From Tigriopus japonicus (lineage: Eukaryota; Arthropoda; Copepoda; Harpacticoida; Harpacticidae), in assembly GCA_010645155.1 (NCBI GenBank), contig CM021323.1, positions 1,989,678 through 2,053,677 on the forward strand: a stretch of DNA of 64,000 nucleotides, read 5' to 3'. A model generated the notes under the pieces. That model did not search any database. It was not told the DNA's origin and saw nothing but the letters and a program-made list of their open reading frames with translations. Below, one piece after another: positions 25,674-38,100 of this stretch. The position numbers were made by a program, and so were the translations under genes. Within the stretch, counting starts at the first letter, position 1, and every line of letters begins with the position of its first letter.

Positions 25674-28600
25674 GTAAGGTGAATGAGCAATCCAGAAATG
25701 ATGTTATTTTAGTTGTGGAAACCAACCAATTATATTCAAGCGGGGCCAATAATTGCATGGTTCATCCTTGATTAGGTGATTGTTCCAGATTTGGCACACT
25801 TTCGTAAGCAATCAGGCGTGAAACTCATTGGAGCTGTTGAATCAATGAAAAAAATCTTTTTGATCCAATTAAAGTGCTCGTTGTTGTTGCTTCAAGACTA
25901 TTTTTGCCCATTACGTTCCGAGGACGGGTTTTCAAGGATTTGATCGTTGGCCAAGAAAAAGAGAAGTCGAAATGTATTCGCATTTTTCTGCATTGTCAGA
26001 CTCGTGTTAACAGCTTGAATTCGTTCGTCTTGATGAAAACGATTTTGAATGAAGGGTCTGCCTTCTCTACGTAGATAGAAGCACTTGTCATGGATTGACC
26101 CTTTTTCCGTTGTCTCGGATGCCTACATCTTAGTTCATGCCTTTCCCTTTTTGTACTGATAGATAAGTCAAAATTAATGGCCACACCTGCCCGTCATGCA
26201 GCCGCTAGAATGGTGGGATTATGTCTGTTTTCAACATCATTCTGCAGATCTCATTGGCCTTGATCTATACTGGAATCAAAGCGAAGCAACAGCCACTCGG
26301 CACATTTTCTGGCGAGATCAAGTCGTTGAACGAAAATTGCTTCAGTTCAAAATGAGGCGAGTTCGTTAAATAGCTATTACTTGTCAATCGAATGTGGAAA
26401 TACCAGGCGCTAGGACACAATTTAAGGAAAATCCATCAAGCCATTGGCGAGTTTGATTGTGTCTTGATCTAATTCATCCAAAAGCAATCAATTTGCCTGT
26501 TTTTTGGTCACTCGAACAATCATGCTTTCCTGGTTGTTTTCTTCCTCGATTTTTTCTTCCTTCTGAGTCATTAAGCCCCAGCTAGCAAGATTTTCCTTGC
26601 GGTTGTGTCAAAGAAAAATAGGAAAATCTGCCTGAGAATGTTTTCTCAGTCCCTTTCCTTCTGAGTTCGGAAAGGCGAGTTCCTAACGGTTCCAGAGAAG
26701 TAGCTAGAGGTCAGTGAGAATATTGGACCTTCAGAGGATTGTGGGTCAAAGATGAAGCCTCTGGCCAGGATATCTATGTCTTTCTCGTTCTGTCTCAACG
26801 AGAGATCGCTTGGCCCTTTTCTCAAGAGCGGCTTCGGGCGTAGGCTTATGAATTTTTGATGGGAGACGAGGCTTTGATGATCATTCCCTTTACGTATGTC
26901 TAAGGGAAACATCTCTTGATATGTTGATTTGCCTCTAATTTACATTCCTAATATGTCGCTTTGGCCAAATTAGTCGACAGGCCGTGTTTGATTAGCTCAG
27001 CTCACAAAGTTTGTCTCTTAGGACAGTTATGTTTACAAGCTTGGTAAGATTAGTCGGTTCTTCTTTTATTGATGGTTGATCTGTGGACTGGGCCAACACA
27101 CATTCATCCCATGTAAACGTCCATCCACTCCCCTCTCATCACAGTCACAAAGAGAAGGAGTGGCCCTTAACTATGCGGCTCATTCAAGCTTGTTCTGGGT
27201 TAACAATCTTATTGTAGAATATACAAGTGAGTTGATCATGTGAGTAAAATGTTCCATTTTATGCCTCGAAATATCGACTAAGGCTGTAAGGCTGCAGGTG
27301 TCTGGGAAAGCAATTGGTTTTCCTTGATGCGTAAGGTACTCGCCTTTCGAGCTCCAAATACTTTAAGGATGGTTGCCCAGAAGGTGAAGGAGCTTGAATC
27401 ACAACCTTGCCATTTGCTCCAAAAAGGCGTAAATGTGCTTTGCCGTCGCCAAGGGACAACCTCGACCTCAATGCTTCTCTTTTGCGAGGTGTACATCCTT
27501 CTTCTAACTTTCATTCTGTCCCCGCACTTGTTCTTGGCAGCGAGTTGAAAGTGTCACATCCAGAAGGACATGTGACCCAAGAAGTCGACCATCAGACTTT
27601 TACTACATTTTCAACATGGTTTTTCTTCACAAGAGCCTCATTGGGGGTTTCTGCATCGACAATGGCATCAAGAGAGCGAGCGCAAATTCTGCTCTTGCGT
27701 GGCGGGACAAAATTTTCAGTTTGTCAAAACAAATGTTTATGAATATACGGACCTTAATGTGAATATTTTTTGACAACAAAGCCATTTAGAGTTTTAGGAT
27801 TTCATAGTATGGTCAATGTAATCCAGTTCCAAAGTACTTTTCCAAGGTACTTTTATTTGAAGAGCAAAGGTTCAGTTATGGGTAAAAGGAAAGGTGATCA
27901 CGGTGTTTGCTCTATATTAGATCAGGTTCCAGGAAAACAACTCATTGACTTTGAAGTCTGATTGAAATTGATTTTGTTTCGAAATCGCCAACAAACTTTG
28001 GGGTATCAACTTCACACCAACACATCCCCATCCAATTTGAGTCGAAAGTGTTTATTTTCAGTCAAGCAGAAGTTCTCATCTCAAAAATTGGGCGCCACTT
28101 GACAAACTTGACATGCAAACAATAGCTGTTATAAGTTGCACGAACATTGCCGATTGGCAAATGTCAGAAAATGACTGAGCTGTGGCTCATAGGAAGAAAA
28201 ACCGATAATCCTGCTATGTAATATTCATATTGGCAAGAAGGCCGGTGTTCCATTTGCCGATCTTACAGCTCTCAACAACACCATCGACGAGAGAGGGAGC
28301 AAAAGCCAGAGACCAAGTCACGGTAACCAGATCCAGTATCCCATAATTCAATACCCACACTCGCTCTCACAGTTGATCCCTATGGTCTTGTTATTCGTGC
28401 CTTTCTTCATTCTCCCTCTCTTGGCACTTCTTCTTCTTTCGCTTTCCTCTCTTTGTCACATCTGGGTGCTAAACTTCTTCAAAAAAGCGACTCCCGTTTC
28501 CTTATTTGGACCAAAGTCCAATATCAGTGGGCCCTCTACTCGATCTTGGATCCTGGTCAGCACATAATCAAGGACACTGATCCATCTGAAAAATCTTTGA

Positions 28601-29187
28601 AGCTTTCGTCCTATTTTCATAGGACTTTTCTATGTTTCGTAATCCTTTACGTTCAGTGGTTGAACCGCGTGAAAACATGGGTTCACGTTGGTTTTCCAAA
28701 AATATCAAGTGTTTAAATGTATCAAATATACCAAAAATATCAAAGAATGCAGTATTTCTCCAGTCGGTGTGAAGGTAGTTTCATTTAGATACAGTCTTGC
28801 ATGCAACCAAGTTAAGGGTATTCTTAAACATGGAATGGCAAAACACTTCACGATAGGCTCTACGTACGTAAGAGGACCTCAATAGCAGTTCATCGGACGC
28901 CTCCAACATGTGCTCCTTACTCTCATGGGCTCCGAAAAGTTGGCTTTCTCCTTGCTTTTTCTCGTTTCCGAAGTTCTTTGAGTTTCTTATGGACCGGGTG
29001 TTGATATTTTGGGACAACATTCGCTGTAGACCCAAAAAGCATCCTCTCAAAAAAGTCGAGTCTCTCCGTAGAAGCCTGTGGGTGAGATTTAGGGCCTGTG
29101 AATAATTCAAACGTTATTTGAATATTTGCTGAAGGACCATGGATGAGAATCACGAAAAACCTTAACGCCAACTTTTTGTTATTTTAG
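25674..29187. other. No coding gene recognised; probable FARP 5' intron
   Basis: Open frames here are short and unlike known proteins on either strand. If the donor at 25673 is real, this whole stretch is the first FARP intron. Confidence 0.35.
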
Positions 29188-29188
29188 T

Positions 29189-32100
29189 ATGAAATCAACG
29201 AGTGGAAATGCCACGCCAACAAGCCCAGCATCTTCGTCATCATCAGGGGGGAAGATGGTCGCAGTTAGGGTTCAAATGTTGGATGATTCCATCACGTTGT
29301 TCCATATACAGGTAAGAGATATTTTTACTCCTCTTGTATATTTATGTGCGGTGTATTGAGTAATGGGGCTTTTACGTAAGTACCCATTTGGCAATCTATC
29401 TATTGACGGAAAGAAAGATGAGGCAAATCTCGATCTTCCTCCCCCTTTACACGATATTGGTTGACTTGGAAACCTAGGTGCGGTGCGGACTAATGCCAAT
29501 GGTAAAATGGGAATGGTGTTTTCGTTTGAAGTGCTTTCTTCTGTACTAGACTGCAATAAACCAAAAAAGGCATTTAAGATCATTCGAGTGACAAGAAATG
29601 GGAAGCGATGGCTCGACATTGAATGAAGGACAGAGCGAAAAAGGAAATGGAAAGCCCAAACTCTGCTATGTTACTTGATAATGTCTCAATGGAACACTCT
29701 ATCCATTGAGCCATTTTTTCTCGTTTCTAAATGACTAAGCCTGAGTACTATCTTATAATAAATCTTCCAACTGTTTTGATTAACAACCACAATTAAACCA
29801 CATTTTTTTCACGACCACTTCATTTTGTCAGTTTGATGTTTAGAAATGGATCACGTTCATTGAACTGTGCCATTTTGAAAGACTCGTTTCAAGTTTGTGA
29901 CCTCAGTAGGTCTTTTTAAAGTGGTTTGAATGGGTCTCCTGAATTCTGGAATAGACGATTCAACCGTAAGCTCCACATGCACTCTTGTCACACGCAAGAA
30001 ACTCGTGTAACATGCACTGGAGAACGGACCATTGTGTTCCCAAAGAGCGACGACAGAGCTCCCAAAGTGGCAGCAAAAAGTTAGTTCCTGATGTCCTTGT
30101 AAAAAAAGTTTTTCATTCCTCTGTTTCAGGCGAAGGTTCCGGGTCGGGTCCTCTTTGATCAGGTCTGCAAGCAGCTCAATTTACTCGAAGTAGACTATTT
30201 TGGACTCGAGTATGAGGACACTCACGGCGTTATGGTAGGAAAAAGTCCAATCGAATCATTTGGCGTCGCAAAGTTTCTCATGACCTTTTATCGATCTTAA
30301 TCTTTCCTTTAGTACTGGCTGGATCTGGAGAAGCAGATGAACCACCAAGTCGGACTCACCTCCTCAGAGCCTTTGCTTCGATTCTGTGTTAAATTTTATA
30401 CCCCAGATCCGACTCAGATCGAGGAGGAATACACGCGATACTTGTTCACGCTTCAAGTCAAACGTGACTTGAGCCTCGGTCTTCTTCAATGCAATGATAA
30501 CACAGCGGCTCTTATGGCTTCGTATATAGTCCAGGGTAAAAAGAAATCTTCTCCACTTAAGTGTTTTTGTGTTCCTCCGTTGCTGTCCCTCCGTTTGCAC
30601 GTTACGAATATTCGTGCGACCGTTATTTGGCGTACAATAACAACGTCTTTGTGTCTTTAATGAGATTTGGCTGTTTTGGGGTGCCGTTTTTGGGGATGAA
30701 TGATAGTGACAAAGCCTCAGCCATAGATTTCAAGTCAAGGTTTTAAAGCTTACCAACGCCCATTAGCATATACCTTGTACAGCGTTGTTCCTTTCGTCGT
30801 CTCTGAATTTTGGCCTTTTTCAGTTCCTTTTTTGTCCCAGATATAACTTAATTTCGTATCCGCTCTCTCACAGCTTGTCCTAAAACAGCAAGCTTGATTT
30901 TCCTTGCCTTTAAGAAAGTTGGCTGGGGTCTCAATAAAAGGGGGTCTGTTTATGATCGCAAAAATGCCGAAACCCTACAAGGTTATACAACCATTTCCAC
31001 GCACAACGTAGTGCCATGGCGAAGCCAACTATTGGCTTGAAACGCACCAAAAGCAAGAATCTATTCCAGCGAGTTTATGTGATTCCTTGGCTGAACCGAA
31101 GATCTCGAATTTACTGAAAGTCGAAACCGGTCCCAATGGCTACGAGCCACTTGCGTGTTTAGACGCACCTTCGTTTTCGGAAAAAGGGTTGCCTCAAGAT
31201 TAGCAGAATTCAACCGAACGAAGAGGAAGAAAGCTTTTTGATGTTCCTCTTCTGCACAGAAGTGGTTATTGAAACGAGAATATTTCTTAACTACATTACA
31301 TTTCTAGCTGAATGTGGTGATTATGTGGTTGAGGATTATCCAGACCATACGTACCTATCCTCTTTCAAATTCGTTCCACAACAGAACCAGGAATTGGAGC
31401 GTAAAATCATGGAGAACCATAAACGACACATGTAAGGAGCCACACATTTCCCTCCTTTCCAAGTTAATGGATCTACTTCTCATTTGGCATGGTTTTTGTT
31501 TCAGCGGCCAAAATCCAGCGGAAGCTGATCTCAATCTTTTGGAAACTGGTCGACGTTGCGAATTGTACGGAATCAAGATGCATTCGGCCAAAGATCACGA
31601 GGGTGTGACCTTGGAACTCTCTGTAGCTCACATTGGTGTGGTGGTTTTTCAGAACCAAGCCAAAATTAATACCTTCTCTTGGGCCAAGATCCGAAAACTC
31701 AGCTTTAAGCGGAAGAAGTTTCTCATAAAACTGCACCCAGAAGGATATGTAAGTTTAAATTGAAAGAAAAGTTTCTCATGCCTTCAGATTAATGTCTTCA
31801 ATGCTTCACATTTTGAGGTATTTTATTGGGCAAAGACAACAGATTTTCCTCAATCTCATATACTTTTCATATGTTCTTGTTTCCAAATCCGTCTGATAAC
31901 TTTCAACTCTAGCCGGAGGTAATTTTTTTGACTTCTGCAATGACGCATAATACAAGTATCCCTTTTGCCCTTCTTGCCTGCTAGTCCTTTCCCCGAATGT
32001 AAAGTTTTCCTTTTTTTCCCATGAGTTATTTTCCCCTAAAATGGAACGAGATCCTACAAACGACGGTTTCACTAACTAAGCATCCTACGAATTGGACATC

Positions 32101-35100
32101 AAGATTCCAAGTTCATTCAATAATGAGTTCTTAAGTCTTCGATAGTAGCAACTAGGATAGGATGAAAAGATTATTATTCCCCGACACGAAAAAAACTTCA
32201 GTTTGATTAAATATGAAACGTGCATGACAAGTATTTTACTTTTAGGGCATCTTTCATGTGAGTGAGTAAGAAATGATGGTAAATTGAGTTTGAGAAAGAG
32301 AAATAAAACTGATTGTGCGCTCTATAACAAATTGCACCATTGATTTTGTAGTGATGCAAGACTGTTGCACCTTATAAACTATTTTTAACACATTCATTCA
32401 TTTTGGTCCTAAGCTTTTGCATTTGTAAATTTGTGTAGATATAAATGTGCCAAATTGGTCAAAGCTATATTTCCTAAGAGTCTCAATCATAACTTAGGGA
32501 AAATTCTCCAATAGAAGCACCAATAACTGCACCTCAGAACGATAACTTCCTAGTAGCAATTATATAGATATCTAAAGTTGAATTTACATTTCTCTAAACT
32601 GCTTTTGCAATGTTCTTAACATGTGTCCGAGTGTTGTAAATGACCTGACGACGATTGACGCACGAGTTCAAGCTTTTGTAAGTCATACTTGATCCACCCA
32701 ACACGTAAGAAAGCTATGGCGTTTTTTTCTATTTTAGGGTTATTACAAGGACACCGTGGAATTTTACTTTGAGGACAGAAATCATTGCAAGAACTTCTGG
32801 AAGAAATGTGTGGAACACCACTCATTTTTTCGTTGCTCGACTACCATCCATAGAGAGAGAGAGAAACGGCGTCTTTTAAGTCGAGGATCGTCCTTCAGGT
32901 AATAATGAACGATAAAGGCCATCGGGAGCGCTTCAACAATCAATGCGAAGATAACTTGGTTTTTTTTTATTCAAAGCCATTTATTTTGTGAATATCAAAA
33001 GCCTGAATTCAACTATTATTGACAAATACGGATGTAGCCAAAACTAACTCGTTGTTAAAGCACAAAACCTGAAAATATCGAAGGTTGTGAAAATGTTTGA
33101 ATTTAATATCTTTTGTGAGGGGTGCCTAGATTAAGTACCTAGTACTTAGTCTAGTACCTAGACTAAATAAAAATATCGCTTCTAACCCCAAAAAATAAAC
33201 ATCAGCAATATTCCGTTTCACGTGATTTAGAATTTTCTTAAGGCAGCTTTACTGAGAAATTAACTAAACAGGACGGTGAATTATAAAAGTGAAACCTCAT
33301 GGGAGAATAGCTTTTCGATAGATTCGAAATACTCGATCGAATAGATTTCATATTACCGTCTCATGGAATGGGATCCCTTGTAGAGAAAGTTAATTTTTAA
33401 TGTTACTGCTTGCAAATTAGATTTAAAGATGATATTTGGTATTTCAACGAGTTACTGTTGGTAGATTGAATTGGTTTGCACAATGGGTTGATCAGTGTGA
33501 CCAGATGGTTTAAGGAAATAGTGCCGTCAAAATGTTCAAATAGTACTAACAGCATCCTGGAAGATTTCAAATAGTGCTGATGATTGGGCTGTTTTAAAAA
33601 ATAGAGAGATTCGCACTATAGATATTCCTAACGGGGCATCAAAACCTTTTGAACCAGATTGCTTTAAATTTTGTGAAATACCTGAGTATTCATGGGAATT
33701 GGCTTTCTGTTGTTTGGATTGAAACACTTCAAACATTATCCATATTTCTCGAGACTATTGATGTGTTATGAGTTCAAGGTTTGGCTTTGTGTTGTAATAT
33801 TGGGCGAAATATGCTATTAGGGTCAGAAAACTTACCATCAACATTTTTGAAATACAAGAGCTACAAGCTCTGAGTAAAGTAATTAGAAGCACTCCCATAA
33901 AAAATCAAAAATAAGACATCACCAATTGCGCGTCATCAAGCACAACAGTACTTCGAAGCCATATAAATCACTTAAAATATTCAAAGCTGTAAGCATTGGA
34001 AAGCTTTCATCTAAAACTTTTTTCGACTTTTATGACCAAAGGATACTTGTTTGCATTTAAAGCTTTTTCCTTATATTTCTTGCCTTTTTCAATATTTCAT
34101 CGTAAAAAAATTAGCCTCTAAAGTTCAACTTTGCCAAATGGCCTCAAAAGATTTCTAAGTACAAAAGTGTCAAAAATCTTTTTGACAAAAAAAATCAAAT
34201 AGTGCTAGAATAATGCTAGATGCCGCCTTGATGCGGCTTGAACGATGCCGCTATAGTACTATCCAATCCTGCCATCAACCCTCACGGCGTTTTCCTCAAA
34301 AACAACGGTGTAAAAAAATTGCCAAGGCATTTATTAGTACTTTTTGAAATCAGGACGTTAAGGGCTGCATTTTCATTGTTGACGACAAATTGTTTAAAAA
34401 AATTGCTTAAAAAATATATGATAGCTTAAAAGGGCATATTTTGTTAAGGATTTTACCTTCAACCAACAAATTTCTCGCTTAAATTTGTTAGGAGGGAAGC
34501 CTACGTAGTTTTACAATAAATATTGAATAAGTATTGTATGTTTGAGCACTTGAAATACTTCGTATTACCGTTGTGGAAATGGCCTGAAATGAGACGTTTC
34601 TCTGATTTTGACAATCTTGTTCTTCTTGGGGCAGTATAATACTTACAATGAAAGATGCTTAGGTGTTTAAGGGAACCACTGGTAGCAAAAACTTCCATAT
34701 TCATGATGCACATTCACTTCAACTGGATATGTCCATCAAACTTTCCATCATCTTGGATAACAGCGCCCAAATCCTTCATTGGTAATACCTGCTTAATATC
34801 ACAACCTCCTTTGTCTGAGTGGTACCTCTAATTTTGACCCCCATACGTCATTGTGCGGAATTTCATCCCGTTAAAAGCCATCTTGCTATCGCCAACCCAA
34901 GAGTAAACTTTTTCCAAGTTGTAATTTGGACTTTTTTCTGAGTTATGAAGAGATACCACCATTCCCAGTGGCAATGATACAAATTATCATTTGTAAAAGA
35001 ATACATCAGATTAATTTCAATTACAGTAGAACAATACTCATCAGTTGTCTCTTTGTCCTAATTTCTACCGTTCTTGATCCATCAGACCCTCACCAATTAC

Positions 35101-38100
35101 ATAGTAATCCTTGTGGAGCTCAGCCAAGCATGATTTTTCCCTTTATTCCTACAGGTACAGTGGTAAAACTCAGAAGGAGATGCAAGAATTCGTTAGGGAA
35201 AACTTCGTCCAAAGACAGTCATTCCAAAGGTAAGAAGAGAACCAAGGTCGTCAGGGCATCAAAACGCCAGTGCTGTGCACTTGGAACCAGATATAAGCGC
35301 CACCTATGAGATAAGCTGAAGATTTTTTTTGCCCTTTCAGACACGTTCGGAATCTACATTCTTCCATGGGAAATGTTGGAACCAGCATATCAGCTCAACC
35401 TCTTCTCCCAATTGGTGATAATGGAGTCGGTGAGTGTTGCACTAAATCAGTCTGACTTAGTTTTTGACGAGTTTTTTGTTCTCTTGTTTTCCAAATTGTT
35501 TACTGTTTTTCTTTAGTTGCCACCGCCATAATGCAGTTTCCCGCAAAATTTTCTTTTACAAGATCTAGTAAGAGTAGAGTCTCTCTTTCAATAGTACATG
35601 CTCACCCCCAAAGAGCGGATATGTGTGTCCATTTGAGAGGCCCTCAAAATAGGTAGAAGTAGTTGCAGAAGCAGGTCTTCTCGTCCTTTTCCTCTCCTTG
35701 AGGTTCAGATGGTCTGCATGTTGGCAAGACCTAGCTATTCCTTGGGGAATTTGGGGGACACGTTCCTCTTTTGGTCGCGTTTGATGGAAAAAGAATTACG
35801 GTACCATCGATGTTTTGTTTGGCGCATTGACGTCCTTTTTACTTCTTGAAAGTCTTTCTAACTAATTGGAGCTTATAGTTGGATTCCCTCTTCCCTGCCT
35901 CATCGTTTGTTTTACTTTCGCTTCGGCCTTTTAATGACTTTTTTCTTTTGTCTTACTTTCTGTCTTTCTCACTAATCAACTAACTGTCGTATCTTCCTTC
36001 TTTTCTGCTGCTGGAATTATAAAGTGGGACAAGCTTTCAGTATGTCTTGTGGAGAGATGTTCAACCCCAGTAAGCCTCAACAGGTTGTTAGGGACCCAGG
36101 ATTTCCTTTCAACCTCCCTGATCAAGATCATAATGTCTATGAACAGTATCGACCCCAACACCAATCTGCCAACTCTACGCCAAGGAGAGCCTTGCATACC
36201 ACATCTTTTGGATATGCCACTATGGGGTCGCCCTATGACAGAAGTCAGATCAGATACCACGCACCACCTCAACCAGGGACCTTTGACAATGCCACTGGAT
36301 ATCGGCACAGTGTCCATGGAGAGCTCTTCAGCACGTCAGTGGATAGTGCAGATGGAACAAGTTGCTCCGGGACCGATAACCGATCGGAAAACACGGTCGT
36401 CGAGAAAGAGGAAAGGAACGAAATGGCCCGACGACTCTCCAATCGGAGTAACAATAGTCGATCGCAAGTGTCGATTCATTCGGGTCACTCGGGGGGAAGT
36501 GGATATATGAACCATCCAATTCATGACTTTGATCTAGCTAAAGAGGATAGTCATATGTCATCCGAGGACAATCTCAGCCACGAATCTTATGAGCTCATCG
36601 AGAAACCCGAGACCGACAACTCGATTCAAGATGAGGTGATTCAAAGTGCGCCTCATATATCAGCCGAAACGAATCAGTTCGAGAGAGAGTTCTACCGCCA
36701 AGCCACTGCTCCCATAGTCCCCGTTCATAGTAGTGATCAAGCAAGTCGATCCAGTAAGATGTCTTTGAATAGCTCGTGTAGTATTGTTACTCCACCTCCA
36801 CCAATGCCCACCCTTCATCATCCCATTTATCAAAACGATGAAAATATGGTGCCAATGATGAAGCCCTTAGTTAGGAGAAAGTCCTCAACACCCACTGTCA
36901 AAAGCAATGCTCAGCCAACACCATCAAGGACGGGCTCGTCAAAGAACCTTGCCCATGATGTAGTTCGAGCTCCGCAAATGACACCCGAAATGGTGCCTGT
37001 TCCTACTCTGATGAATACACAAGTACGAGTCGCTCAAAAGCAACTCCATCCTTGTCATACGCTGCCTCGAATGATGAACCCCAGAGTAAGTGGATCATTG
37101 AGACACGTTCCAGAAAATGAACAGTTTATCCTGCAACAAGAACTTCAAGAGCAACAACAGCAACCTCAAGCAAACTCTAATCAAAAGTACTTTCAATTCT
37201 CATCAAGAACACTTCCGAACCGGCGAAGAGAAAAGTCTCCAATCTACTTTACTCGTGGCCGAATCGGTGAGTGCTCGTCGGCCTCTTCAAGCAGTCATGC
37301 CTCTCCCAAAGTCCACCGACCAAAATCCCTTGAGTTTGCAGTTGTTTCCGCTAATGCGCTCCCATCCAAAACTGCCTACTCATACCAAGATGACACGCTG
37401 GAACAACCACCTCAAATGGAATATGATGACAGTAGCTCTGCCATTAGCGGGATGAACGAGCTGAATTATGCGTCGAGCTCGGATGTTCCTCAGACACCAG
37501 AGATGCCCACAGTTCAGTTCCCAGGCTTGAAACCGAATATGTATTATGAGGAGCGAATCTATGACGTTCCGGAGGGCATTGAAGGGGTTCATCCCTCGGA
37601 GGTTACTCTTGGTTCCACTGCCAGTCAATTCCCACCCCCACTTCCAAGGTCACAACCCCCACCTTTACCCTTACATAAAAGTTATCTTCCTCGGGTAGAG
37701 ATTGACAACCGAAAATTTCAAGTGTTCATGTCGCAACAGCAGCGTCCACAGTTCAAGCCTTTGTCCATTCCTACGCCTCCCCGAGCCCTTTTACCAACCA
37801 TGTCTTCCACGGAGAGTGAATCGGCAATCTCGGCCAGGTCAGCTCCCACACCAGTGGGAGGCATTGTAGAAGTGACCCATACCGAAATGCATAATTCCCC
37901 TAATGTCGAGCCAACTTACTCCAACACCGTTGTCATGTCGCCAGACGACTTTTCTGGGAAAGATGCACTACCGGGCCTGATTTCGCCTCCAGAGGAATCA
38001 GATTCCACCGCAGTGATCGAGTCCGATAATGTGCCTGATCCTCCACCAGAGTTCAGTGGGGCAGGAATAGTGTCCGCAGAAAATAGCCAAGAGGATACAG

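Noticed and set aside
36049..36510. Overlapping + strand frame of 153 codons and several - strand frames under 36-39 kb
   Set aside because: They are shadows of the 1105-codon frame, whose phase continuity with the FERM exons and Ser/Pro-rich composition mark it as the real one.
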